Assembly (NCBI GenBank): GCA_024704765.1
Contig: JAKMXF010000011.1
Coordinates: 665,557-729,556 of the forward strand
From: Oopsacas minuta
Taxonomy: Eukaryota; Porifera; Hexactinellida; Lyssacinosida; Leucopsacidae
DNA length: 64,000 nucleotides
Direction of reading: 5' to 3'
Position numbers and translations under genes: made by a program. Positions 33,082 to 45,091 of the stretch are shown one piece after another. Positions within the stretch are counted from its first letter, which is position 1, and every line of letters starts with the position of its first letter. The notes under the pieces are model-generated. The model was not told where the DNA came from and did not search any database. It worked only from the letters and a program-made list of their open reading frames with translations.

Positions 33082-36000
33082 ATGCTACTATTCAAGAGTG
33101 TAAAAGAGGGTAAATCAGCTCTGACAACACTGGCGAGTGATTGGTTAGAACTATACGTATCTGACAACACAACTGGACTCACAGAACTTGTAAAATTCAT
33201 TATAGAGAGTTGTGGTTGTAACGCTACACTACATACAGCTGTACTAACCTCTGATAGAGGAATTGTACAGGCTATACAGGAGCTGACGCAGGGATTTGAT
33301 GAAGATAGTGGAGATTACCCGCTGATTATGAGTGGACCACTTTATAAGAGGTATAACTTTTTCCTATAAGTTTATTCTATGTTACGTATCCTGGTTGTTT
33401 TTAGGTTCCGTAACAACTTTTCAGAGTTCATAGAGAGAGTTATGTTCTGTTGTCAACATGGTCCTTTATATGATGAGATGTTCCTACCTAGTTTACTGGA
33501 ATGGCTTGTTGGATTAGCTGACTCACAAGTAATTAATTAATATTTGTCAATATGTTTGTTTGTTTGTTGGCTAGTTAGATAGTTGGGTAGTTACAGGGTA
33601 AACTCCACAAACTAGGGTGTGAAGGAGGCGAATAATGCTACCTCTTTTCTCGGTTTCTACCAGTTTCTTGTTGGAGTTCATAATCATTTGCACGGGACTA
33701 GGAATTCGCTCTATTTACTTTTGCTCAGCTTCCAGAATTTTTAGTTCCCAAAGGACCCGTTTGTGGAGAATTCACTGTAGTTTTGTTTGCTTGTATGTTT
33801 GTTCATTTTACAGACTACTTTACCATTACCTTATTTAGGTTCGCGCTTTCCGTCACACATGCACTCTAGCCTGCCTTAAGATAACAACTAGCCTATCTAA
33901 CATAGCAAAGAAATCTAGAGAGAGTTTAGATAAAACACAGCGTCAGTTAGAATCTGAGAAAAACAAACACGGTAGTAAGAAATCTAGTGATAGACAGAAA
34001 ACATTAGAGAGATCTTGTAAAGAGCAAGAACAGAGATTAATTGATTTGGAAGAACCGATGTCAATGTTATTTAGCTCTGTATTTGTACACAGGTATGTGT
34101 ATGGGGGAATTCTATATTGCATTTACCTGGATTTTCATCAATTTTTACCAATGATGAAAGTATTGGACGTATTAAACCAGTATATTTGTATTTATCATTA
34201 CAGGTATAAAGATATATTTCCAGACATAAGAGCTCTATGCATATCAGAGCTTGGTATGTGGATGAGAGAATACAGCTGTCTATTTCTACAGGATAAATAT
34301 CTTAAGTATATTGGATGGACTCTATATGATAAAGTTAGTTACTATCAGGAAATGTTAATACAGTAGTCTCTAGTAATACACAGCCGAAACTCGTATTCTT
34401 TATCCCCCTTGTATCGTATTTACTCGAATACTAGAACAAGCAATTATGAAGTTTTAGCCTCCATCACATACTGACCAATTCTCTCATGATTTTACAAGAA
34501 ATACAGGCCATCAGTCTAGCTACAATTCTAGACTATACAATAGTTACTCTATAAGTGCCGCGATTTTTCGAGTAAAAGAGTGAATTTAGGATATTATCGG
34601 CTATTTATTATACTAATATACAGGTAGGAGAAGTGAGACTACGTGCTGTAGAGAGCTTACACTTCCTCTACGAAGAAGGAACTCTAATACCAATGCTACA
34701 ACTATTCACTGACAGATTTAGAAACAGACTAGTATCCATGGTTATGGATAAAGATGATACTGTAGCAGTACAAGCTGTAAAAGTCTGTAAACTTTTGCTA
34801 GATTCTGAGCTATTGAATACTGTAGAGACTGAGTATGTGTGCAGTCTGGTGTTTGTAGAGAATAGAGCTGTAGCTCAAGCAGCTACTGAGTTCTTATTAG
34901 CTAAGCTATTTTCTCAGGTATAGTTAGTTACAGTATTACCTCCACAAACGGAGTCTGTGAAAACGGGGAACTTCTAGAAAAGAGAGCAAATTCCTAGCCC
35001 CATAAAAAACGATTTCCACACACGAGAAAACGGGTAGCATTTTTCGGCCTCTTTCGCACTCCGTTTATGGAGGTACACTGTATGTATTTCATCCCCAAAT
35101 CTGAGTTGTTTATCTAGAAATTGTCAAGGAAGTAGACTTAATCTCTCCATTAAAATTGATAGATAAGAAATTTCCAATTTTTATCAGTTATCAACCTTTC
35201 CCAAACATTATGTAAGTGTTATTAATCGTTACCTCGAAGCCTGTAGGTTGATAACCTAATATTTCCTCGAAATTCCTCGCTTCTCTCCTGGCGTCTAGAT
35301 GAATCCTTTTTAGGGACTTAGAGAATTTCTATATTTTCAGCTATACTTATATTAAACAGTGGACGTAGCTTACCCGAGGCTCTGTCAAGCGTACTCTACT
35401 AGCACATCAATATACGTATTAGCGCGTTTTATCGAGTAATCACTGACTATCCAGCAGCTCTGATGAATACTTACCTATTACCCTCTTCTATCTCTAGGAT
35501 GAGTTCCAGAATTCTCTGGAAGACCTTAACCCTACCCAAGTAGCACAAGCTAGAGTGCGAGAACTGTTAATGTTCTATATGGCTTATGGTATATTAGAAC
35601 ATGGAGCTTATTTCGTAGATGCTCTATGGGGTCACACTGATCTACTCAAAGATTGGTCTGTAATGACTGATTTGTTATTAGAGTTAGAATTGAGTCAGGC
35701 TGAAGAGAGTTTCCTGATTGAATTACTTACTTGTTGTGCTATAAGAGCTGCTGGGGGGTCTCCTCCTCCAGGGAGAGTTTATAAGAAGATAATAGCTACT
35801 AAGGAGAGGAAGAATATTTCTACAGTAAGTTAATGTACAGTCAACTTCAGTTATATCGATCACAGATTATCGACATACCCGCTTTTATCGAAGTTGGTAA
35901 TTGTGTAAATATTTCCTCAACCGTCAAAGTATATTTTACCGGCTATATCGACTCTGCTTATTTCGAAGTAATTATTGTGGTTCCTTGAGCTTCGGTATAA

Positions 36001-39000
36001 CGGGAGTTACTGTCATGGATTTACTCAACAAAGCCTGGACTGAGTTTATATCAATCGTCCTTGTAAAAACTTCTATTTGTAACTTGACATTTGACCACTT
36101 CCTAGGATAGAGAATCTATGACAATTCACATCTGTCAAGCATTACCATCTCTCTTACACAAATTCTCTACAGATAAGGATAAAGTTATATCCTTGTTGAG
36201 TATTGCTAATCACTTTGAGTTGAATCTCTATATAGTCATGAGACTTGAGTCTCACTATACAGAGCTACTAGATTGTGTGTATGGGATTATTAACAAACAT
36301 TCGAATGCAGATTTAATGAATCAAGCTGTATCTACTCTGAATTATCTTACTGCTAATGATTTGGCTATTAAGAAGACTGGAGAGGTAGCGAGAAATAAAC
36401 TCATTGATGAGATTGTGTCTAGGTAGGTTTGTATAGTTGAAATCGCGGCTTTTCCTCCTTGCATGTGCTTGTTTCCTAATTATACGTACAAAACTCATTG
36501 ATTGTTTGCCTATATGTTTTTCTTTTCATGTGCATTTTGCGAGAATTTTCAAAAATTATAGCCCTCACCTGTTACCACAGCGGATGTAAACTCAGCGCTT
36601 TCTTATCAAAATTCTACATGATTTCTGATCAAAATATGCAGTCTCCAAAAAGTACAATTTTTGCGATTTTTGACACTTTTCGACGGACATCTCGACAAAA
36701 ATCGGGACAATTAGCAATTACTGATGTCCGCGTCCGTTTGGCATAGAGATATATCTTCTCAATTGATTGTATTCTCAGTGTTCGAATATTGAATTTTGAT
36801 TTGATGAGGAACACGTTAATACTACTGACAATTTCCATTCATTAGATTCAAAGACTTTTTCTCAGCTGGTAACTACGTTCCTATTGAAGATCCTGAATCA
36901 GAGAGTGGTCAGGAATCTGAAGTTATCCTCACTCGTCTTAAATCTCTCTATTTATACTTCAATTTAACTCGTTGGGGATGTTTTACTCTGTTACTTAAAC
37001 TTTTAAACTATTGCAATCAACATGGAGTATATACTACTCCTGTATCCAGTATAATGTATTGTGCATCTCTACATATTAATTGGGTTGTAGCTTCTTTTAA
37101 TAAAGATCATCTTGATGAAGCTGGTGTTAAGCTTATTAATGAGAAAGTCCCAACGGTAAGATTAATAGTAATTGGTTATTTACACATGCTGATTTGTTAT
37201 AGTTTAAAGTTATAACGATCATTTCCTTGAGGAAGTGTATTTCTTGCTCGATAATGCCTGTTGTTACCATAAATTGTGCCAATTCATAATATAATATGTT
37301 TGTAGAAGTATGTTTTCGATCCGATACCTTAATGCAGCGTTCTCAACCCGTATTTACACATTCTGTTGACTCCTTCCCAGACTGTAATACAAATTTTGAG
37401 ATTCTATGACCCCTGCTGTCGTTAGTGGACCACCAAAATTGGATAAAAAACAATTTCCAGATTAAAAATTAGAAAATCTAATACTTAAAAGATTGCCTGT
37501 CTATCTCATAGAGATAACAGATATACGAATTTGGGAACATTACTACCTAAAATGCTATTATTAACGTTATCTCTATCAAGGTTTTGAGAGTACTGGAAGA
37601 TTCCTTAGCATACGGGGATGATGATAACGTCAAAGCAGACTCATTCCTAATCCTCAGTGATCTAATATCCCTCCTCTCTCCTAACTTAATTAACCACACA
37701 CCAACATTTAAGCATATAGTAATTACGCCAAGTATTGAGCTACAGGATCACTGTACTAACTTTGTATTACATTATGTGTTCTCTGGTGAGGGTAATAAAG
37801 ATGATGTAGTAAGTGATCAGGAGGATATTGATAAACAGGATGGGGATAAGTTAGAGTTATATCAGAAGAAGAGAGAGGTTTGTTGAATACAGTCCACTTA
37901 TATCGAAGCTCAGGAGACCGCGATAATTACTTGACCTACGCTTCGAGACCATATCTGTACAATTTTATACTCCATCACAGGACAGATATAAGCGGTTATT
38001 TCGATTTACCCGTGTTAGATATAACTGAAGTAGGGCGGTCACGTATATCCGGTGTCAATCATGAATTCTATATTTATGAACTCACTAGTGTATTGTAAGA
38101 AATTTGCCTCAAAATATGATAACATTACTAAGTTTTGAATCAGGCCCGATTAACCGACGCTATTAAGCACTATTTGCATGGTCCTGTTTCTAGCCAAATT
38201 ACCCACTCAACAATGGCCCAAACACCAGTGACCCTCTTGACACATAAACCCAACTACCTACTCTAATCTATCGTTTAGGTATTCGCAGCATTCACTCGTC
38301 TCATCCTCTATGGCTCTTTTCCTATGGTGCTAGCTAGTCGTATCTTTGTGCACTATATACGGTACTATGATGCATTTGGTAGCATGATGAAGCTGACTAT
38401 TTCTAAATGCAAAGAAGCTAGTCATGTTCTATGGAGTAAAACTATTTTACAGAGTTTAAAACAGCTGTTTGAAGAGGTTAAAGATATGAGTACTGAAGGT
38501 TAGTGTTCGCGATATCCGTATAGTAATACCAATTTAATATCCAGTGAAGGGGCCTGAGTTTGTGTCCGTATTTGTATTCATTGTGTTCGTATTAACGTGG
38601 TACTACTAGTTATTTCGATATTTCTATTGAAACCTCACTAGATACAGTATTACTTCCACAAACGTGATGCCGGGACACCGAAAAATTTCCGCGTTTTTGC
38701 CAAATTCCACGTTCGTGGAGGTTCATTTGTAGTGCACTAACAATTCGCTCTATTTATTTTCTCTTCGTTCCAAGAAGTTCCCCGTTTCCACCGGCCCCCG
38801 TTTGTGAAGGCTACACTGTTGCACATCTACATCTTCTTTATATTTATTTTATCATATATTTAGCGCGAGGTTTCACACACCCATATAAGTAGTATTATTC
38901 TGTCTACCAAAAGTGGAAGTAGTATTACGTAAACTGGTTTATGTCGTATACTATTAATACTTTTGTAATTACTAACTTTAGGTCAAATTGATAAGACACT

Positions 39001-39964
39001 AGCTGAATGGAGTTACCTAAAAGAGTTAGCAAAACGATTCAATCTTCTGACTGGATTTGAACTTACCAAAATCAGAAAGATAATAGTAAGCATCCATCTA
39101 GGTGGAATAGAGTTTGTTTTGAAGAGAAATGATGCCACCTTAAGCCCTACTGATGACAATCCTTCTAATTATCCAAATTTAGAATTCTTAGATATTGTAC
39201 AGGAATTCTCACATAAACTAATTGATGAAGATCGTTATAGTGAACGTGGAGTGAATTTCTTTCTCGGCTCGCTTCTACCTGCTTCTTACAAGTCCCGCCC
39301 TAAGCTAAAGTCCTGGAAGACTCTGCATACTTTTGTTACAACAATTTATAAGGTGGCTGCTAAGAAAGTTCCACAGACAACGCCAGCTGATGTATGGTCA
39401 GGTGAATCAGGGGAGGATTTCTCTCCGACTGGTTTACCAAAGAAGCAGTCAAGAGGGGGCCTAAGGGGTGCAAGAGGGGGTCGGGGTAGAGCACGAGGAA
39501 GAGGAAGAACTGGAATGACTACCCTGTTATCCCCAAGTGTAACTCTCACGTCTCAATCTGAACCTACAGAGGAACAAGACCCCCTCGCACTAGTAGACCC
39601 CTCGAGTTCATTAGCATCACACCAAATAAGTAGTCCATTAATATCTGAAGAAACTGCTAGTCCAAAGCTCCACAGTCCTGCTATACAAGCTAGTGAATCT
39701 GATAATCCTGAAATTACCAACTGGCTGGATGATATGGGTAATTTAGATTCACCGAATATGGTTACTTCTACTATTGAGCATCAGAGGAAGAGGAATGTAC
39801 CCTCTAGGAAACGTCCGTGTTATGATCCTCCTGAACCAATGGATAGCGAGACACCAGTCGCACAAACACGTCGTAGTAAACGTATTAATCTATCATCAAA
39901 TAATTCCAGTAAGGGCTCGAATATTGAATTCTTGCATGAACCTGATTCAGATGGTAGTTTATAA
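33082..39964 (+). CDS. STAG1/2-like: Cohesin subunit STAG/SA
   Basis: Eleven exons (33082-33350, 33405-33528, 33839-34092, 34204-34333, 34624-34917, 35498-35824, 36106-36422, 36846-37155, 37581-37877, 38279-38498, 38982-39964) sum to 1,174 residues. Matches to STAG: LFKSVKEGKSALTTLASDW, FDEDSGDYPL, LVGLADSQVRAFRHTCTLA, SVFVHRYKDIFPDIRALCI, YLKYIGWTLYDK, VSMVMDKDDTVAVQAVK and LLKDWSVMTDLLLE. STAG is the HEAT-repeat cohesin subunit that contacts RAD21 and DNA. The start lies directly at the first conserved block, so the usual N-terminal extension is missing or on an unseen exon. The last exon encodes a Gly/Arg-rich run (RGARGGRGRARGRGR, ~1004-1018) and a basic tail (SRKRP, RRSKR), which could bind nucleic acid. 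Introns carry several MITEs. Confidence 0.93.
33590..33782. repeat. MITE family B copy (STAG intron 2)
   Basis: Left end aaactccacaaactaggg, right end cccgtttgtggagaattcac, with ggaattcgctctatttactt inside, shared with 38643 and 34929. Non-coding. Confidence 0.65.
34929..35082. repeat. MITE family B copy (STAG intron 5)
   Basis: Begins TACAGTATTACCTCCAC and ends with inverted ccgtttatggaggtacact. The interior carries gtctgtgaaaacgggg and gggtagcatttttcgg. TA at both ends suggests mariner-like insertion. Confidence 0.75.
35836..36013. repeat. MITE family A copy (STAG intron 6)
   Basis: Begins TACAGTCAACTTCAGTTATA, ends cggtataacgggagttactg. The interior has ccgtcaaagtatattt, ggctatatcgactctgctta and ggttccttgagcttcgg. 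One of the best-preserved copies. Confidence 0.85.
37889..38036. repeat. MITE family A copy (STAG intron 9)
   Basis: Reverse-oriented copy beginning atacagtccacttatatcg, with gctcaggagaccgcgataat and ccatatctgtacaatttta. Right end degraded (tagatataactgaagt). Confidence 0.65.
38643..38819. repeat. MITE family B copy (STAG intron 10)
   Basis: Starts TACAGTATTACTTCCACAAA and ends cccgtttgtgaaggctacac. The interior matches the 33590 copy (caattcgctctatttatttt). Confidence 0.75.
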
Positions 39965-40121
39965 CGAACGTGTTTGTGTATGCGTTTTGATTCACACTTG
40001 GCCTCACTTATATACTTTCCCAATCATTTTATTTACAAACATGTCAGCTGTTTGTTACGTATGACAAACAAACATCAAGTTGTTATTGATCGTAACAGAA
40101 TCATGAACCAAAATGTTGGTA

Positions 40122-40165
<44 letters not shown>

Positions 40166-40537
40166 CATTATTATTTGTTTAATTGCTGTTTAATGCGATT
40201 TGTGTTGGAATTAACTTTTTCTCTTTATACAAGAATCCAGTTATACTACATACGTATATACAAGTCCATCCAAGAAGAAATATTGGGTACTACGGGTATG
40301 CATTTTTGAGCCAGCTGCGATTTTCACACTTCAGAAGAGCTGCAGGAATTTGATCCTAAAACTCAAATTTCGATACACAAATGTATTTATATACGGCATT
40401 TTCGGGTTCAACAAACTTCAGATTTCGAAATCGACGTACAAACAAACAAACAAACAGACATACTTTCAGAAATTAAGTTCTCAAAATCCACATTGATTCC
40501 TAAACCTATCATAACTATTAGTGTATTTGCTCATAAC
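39965..40537. other. Intergenic with ATT microsatellite
   Basis: An ATT tract occupies about 40122-40175. A short AAAC run lies near 40440. Nothing else supported. The STAG 3' UTR and cyclophilin promoter should be here. Confidence 0.6.
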
Positions 40538-43500
40538 ATGTGGGATGGTACTGATAACAGCTCCAGGAGGGAACCTACAAGTCCTATTGAATTAAGACCT
40601 CGTTGTTACCTCGATCTGGAGATAAACAATGAAGATGTCGGTCGTATTGTTATTGAGTTATACAAACATTTAGCGCCTAAAACTTGTGAGAACTTCCGGT
40701 GTCTCTGTACAGGAGAGAAAGGAGTTGGAAAGTTGTCTGATAAACCACTTTCTTATAGGGGGTGTCGTTTCCATCGTGTTATAAAGGGGTTTATGATACA
40801 GACAGGAGATTTTACGGCTAAAGATGGTACTGGTGGAGAGTCTATATTTGGAGGGTAAGTATATTTGTTGTTGTATGTTGTCATACTCATTTATTATTTA
40901 TAATTTTACATATATTCTCATTTTCATAAATATGTTTGAGAATGCGAAAAGTGTTTTTACAACTATCCAAAGATTAGAGTTCGTAATGGAGCGAATTTTG
41001 CCTGACACAGTTCTAAGCCTGCCTTCTAAACATTTGTATGTAGTCAACCAGGAGTAACCTGGCCCGGTCTTAAGCCGAATGGACTTCTGGATCGGGCCAG
41101 GCGAGCGACCTTTAATACAGATATACATACATACTACGTGCATTGTACCGAAAATCGAATATTCCGAAATACACACACTAGATGTTCGTATTTACAAGAC
41201 TTTAATATGTCCTAAAATAATCTCACAAGAATTGTATTATTGAATATACAGCTACAAATACCTTAGACCACATTTGCATGCGTGTATTATTACTGCATTA
41301 TTACAATTGTATAGATATTTTGATGATGAGAACAAAGACACTCTCCACACCAGACCTTACTTAGTATCAATGGCTAACAGAGGTCCTAATACAAATGCTA
41401 GTCAATTCTTCATTACTACAGCACCAGCTCCTCATCTTGACGGTAAGCATGTAGTATTTGGCGAGGTTATATCAGGACAGGATGTAGTGTTACTTGTTGA
41501 AATGTGTGAAGTTAAACAGAACTTTAAACCTGAAGCTGATATAAGTGTTGGTAAGTAGTTAATTGTATGTAGATTTGTGTTTACTTACTTGTGGATAGTA
41601 AGAGTTTCCTCTAATGAACTCGAATAATGCTTAAATGCCATGAGGCAACATTCAAGGCTTCTTATCCACTAATCCAAGTCGACCACTACTCGCATAGTAA
41701 GGTAATACACTGGAGCAACATCCAAGGTACAAATCTCTGTACACAATTGTCATACCCAATTTATATACAAATTTCGTACTAGTCTTTTCCACTAATATCT
41801 CTCTCAGCTTTGGAGCATTGCATTGTCTTATAATATTTAGTTGAAAGCTGTTCCTCGATTATATCTTAGATATATTTGAACTCAGAAATTTGTCTATTTA
41901 TATCTTGTAAAGTTATCATGTATATCATTATATAGTTGGGTGTGGAGAATTGATTTACAACTATAACAACCATGAGCGTCCTATACCAAGGAAGATACTA
42001 GTAACACCACAAGACTGTGCTATAGAGAGGCAGAGATTAGTTGATAAGTTTATGAGAGTTAAAAGGAAATACAAACAGTTAGGAAAAACTGATGAGGAAT
42101 CTCATGAGAAGAATAAATTGAAAAAGGTTTGTAGTGCAGGCTTCTTAATCTTGCACTTTTCTAGGAATGATTCATAACTAACAAATAGAGACACTACGAA
42201 ATCTTTCAATTAATTGGGGAATCCGTTTAATAGGGATAACCTGCCTAATAGGCGGAGTTTGATGGACATTTTGTTTACGAGATTTTTCTTCAGTTTCCAA
42301 AAATATTGGCAATCGACATTTGCTAGAATTTAATATAATACAGTGAAACCTCCACAAATGGGCCCTGTGAAAACGGGGTGAAAATAAATAGAACGAATTC
42401 CTAGTTGGATACAAATGAACCTCCACAACGAGGAAACAGTGTAGCATTTATCTACGTCCTGACATCCCATTCGTAGGGGTTACACTGTATGATAGCTATT
42501 GCAATCATCTTAAAATTTCCTGCGGATGTATATGTAGGCTAATAGCTAGTTGCTGCTAGTAAAATATCTTATAATTTGACGTTTGACAGGTTGCAGATGT
42601 AATTAAACACAAACTACGTAAACTAGAATCAGAAGCTGAGATAGAACAGCTGGGTAATATAGGTGATGACGTAGGAGAACAAGGTAGTAGTACAATAAAT
42701 GAGGATGCTATAGAGATGATGGATACTGAACAAAGAGAATTTCAGAGTGATGCTAGTGTTGATGAAAAACAGAGTTCTGCCGAAGATGAATTATCTCCTA
42801 TTGTATCATCATCTATGGTAAGTATCCTCGGACAGTGTTCTCAAGCAATATTCCATGGCTTTACCTGTCCTATCCTTATTAAATTTGACTACGTATTTTC
42901 AATGCAATTTGAGCTTAATGCTACTGGAAAACTTACCTAATGAGCAATATATATTTGCTATTAGAGCAATTGCTTTTACACGTTAGAATGTGTTATATTT
43001 GTTTTCCAAATTATACCGGTTTATTCTACTTTCCATTCAGACACGATCCTGGCTCTATCGCTACTCACGTACTCCTTCACCTATAAGAGATCAGGGTATA
43101 CACTTGTCTAGGAACTGTGAAGACAATATACCACTGCCTAATAGAGAAGGAATGGTATCTAGTTCTGGTAGAATTCTAAAGGGGAGGGGTAACATGAAAT
43201 ATAGAACTCCTCCTCCTTCTGAAATGGAAATGCGATCAGGTAATTACTGGTTAATCAGTTACATCAATGTATATTAGGGATAAAGCAAAATATATTGGTT
43301 AATTAGTGACTTCACTTATTTATTTTTGTGCTTAGCTCGTCGCGGACCTTCACCAAATAGATCTAGACATCGTAATCATCGCCGGCGTTCAATCAGCCCA
43401 TACAAGCTTACCAGGAGGAGATCCACTAGAGATGGCTCAAGAGAAGATCGAGGTAGACGCTCTCCTGATTGGTTTGCTGGACGTCGCAGGAGACCATCTT

Positions 43501-43944
43501 CTCCTCATGAACGTAGAGATTCTAATAGAAGTATGTTTACCAAACCACCAACCCTATTTACAATTTTTCCGGGATTTCATAATTCCACCTCGATGTGAAG
43601 AGAAATGTTGCAATAATCCAGAGAGGGGTTGCAAGTATACAATTCTTAATCACGAATTCACGATATCACTTTTGTATCCCCTATTTATAGATCGGAGAAG
43701 AGACTCCTACTCCCGTAGCAGGAGTAGAAGTCGTAGCAAAGACAGAAATCGTAACAGAGATAGAGAACGTGAGAAGAACAGGAGAGGTCTGCTAAACACC
43801 AGAAGTAATTCGAACAAATCAAAAGAACGTACAGACAACCAGCAAGGAAAGGATAATATAAAGCCTAATTCGAATGGACAGCAACAACAGAGTACTAATC
43901 CTGTTGACTTAGTTTTCGATTTACATGTTAAAGATGAAATATGA
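40538..43944 (+). CDS. PPIG-like: PPIG-like nuclear cyclophilin with RS tail
   Basis: Seven exons (40538-40854, 41315-41550, 41936-42126, 42590-42817, 43041-43239, 43336-43530, 43691-43944) sum to 539 residues. The N-terminal peptidyl-prolyl isomerase domain (~18-185) has catalytic [15 protein letters not shown] and [20 protein letters not shown]. The usual Trp of cyclophilin A is His, as in PPIG and CWC27-like nuclear cyclophilins. A conserved helix (CGELIYNYN) follows, then a charged linker and two RS-rich blocks ([34 protein letters not shown]). PPIG associates with RNA polymerase II CTD and splicing speckles. Acceptor and donor phases all match. Paralogue within the PPIG/NKTR group cannot be fixed. 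Confidence 0.9.
41058..41101. repeat. 9-bp inverted repeat in cyclophilin intron 1
   Basis: cctggcccg and its exact complement cgggccagg flank a 26-nt loop. Possibly the termini of a small element; no further copies were recognised. Confidence 0.5.
42339..42490. repeat. MITE family B copy (cyclophilin intron 3)
   Basis: TACAGTGAAACCTCCAC at the left and its inverted form (ggggttacactgta) at the right, with gtgaaaacggggtgaaaa and gaacgaattcctag inside. The most complete family B copy. Confidence 0.85.
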
Positions 43945-45091
43945 AATTGTGTGGAACGGTTGATAAGGTGAAATGGAATTGAGCTGCTGGCAAGAAATGT
44001 AGAGTTGTTACGATAGCGTTTGTTGACTTTATGTAATGTCAGGTTAATATTTTCACTCAATTATTTGCAGTATTATTCGGTTATCTTAAGTTACTAATAT
44101 TTTACTTTGAATAGTATTATTTGTAGAATTTCCTTAGTAAGATTACTCTTAAGTTCAAAAGTGAAATTTGTTAATATATTTAAGAAGATGGAAATTTTTT
44201 GATTAATCCGCAAAAATTATTTAAATTCCAAATATTTGATAATACATTCCACAGAAAGGTTTTACATATCATAAACTTAGATATTAATAGAATATGCATG
44301 CGTAACAGATTGTTTTTACGTAGGTTCGATAATTGATATCGAAAATATTTTCAAATACATTAACACAATATTTGAATGACTATTTACTAGTTGTGTGTAA
44401 TTTTAAGTTTGAAAATTAAATATTTATTGTTTTCAAACATATAATTCTGTATTATAATTATTATTCATATTCTGGAAAAGTTGATTTTGTATACTCAAAA
44501 GATTTTTTATCATTCACATAATTTGTTCAAATGATATTCACTTAATATTTATGAATAATATTGATAGTCACCAATAGCTTTTCTGTAAATTCATAGTCAT
44601 AGAATTCCCATTGATAATTACCCGTTTGAATATTGCCTTACTAATTCGCTAAATAGGAATTGAAACGTTTCACAAGATTGATTTATTTGTGAAAAAGTTG
44701 TTTTGATCCAATCAAAGGTTTTCAACAATCCACAAAATGGCTCAAAATTCATAAAAAGATTAAACGCAAAGTCATTAATCTGAATATATTTCGTAATCGC
44801 GTGACATGAGCTTGTTATGCACATCTCTAGGATTCTTTATTGAAATTATATATTATTGAGTTGATGTGTTCACTCTAAATAATAAATTTATTCATATTTT
44901 ATTCACCTTATTCACTAAAATTATATATTTAAGTTTAGCTTAACATTTTAAGCAAAACTTTAGAAGAACTAAATTGGAACTTAATTGATCTTCCCAACAC
45001 ATATTTAAGTCAAAACTAAGACTTTCGCTTGTACTTTAGTTGTTCCTTTATCCACCTAATAATTGTTATTTCTCATCAATAGTTTATTAGC
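43945..45091. other. Long AT-rich intergenic region
   Basis: 1.15 kb with very low GC content. No frame, repeat family member or RNA gene was recognised. Ends with a tcatcaatag / tttattag acceptor-like pair immediately before the BBS9 ATG. Confidence 0.5.

Noticed and set aside
40122-40175. Tyr-rich poly-TAT coding run
   Set aside because: A simple ATT microsatellite that happens to be open in one frame.
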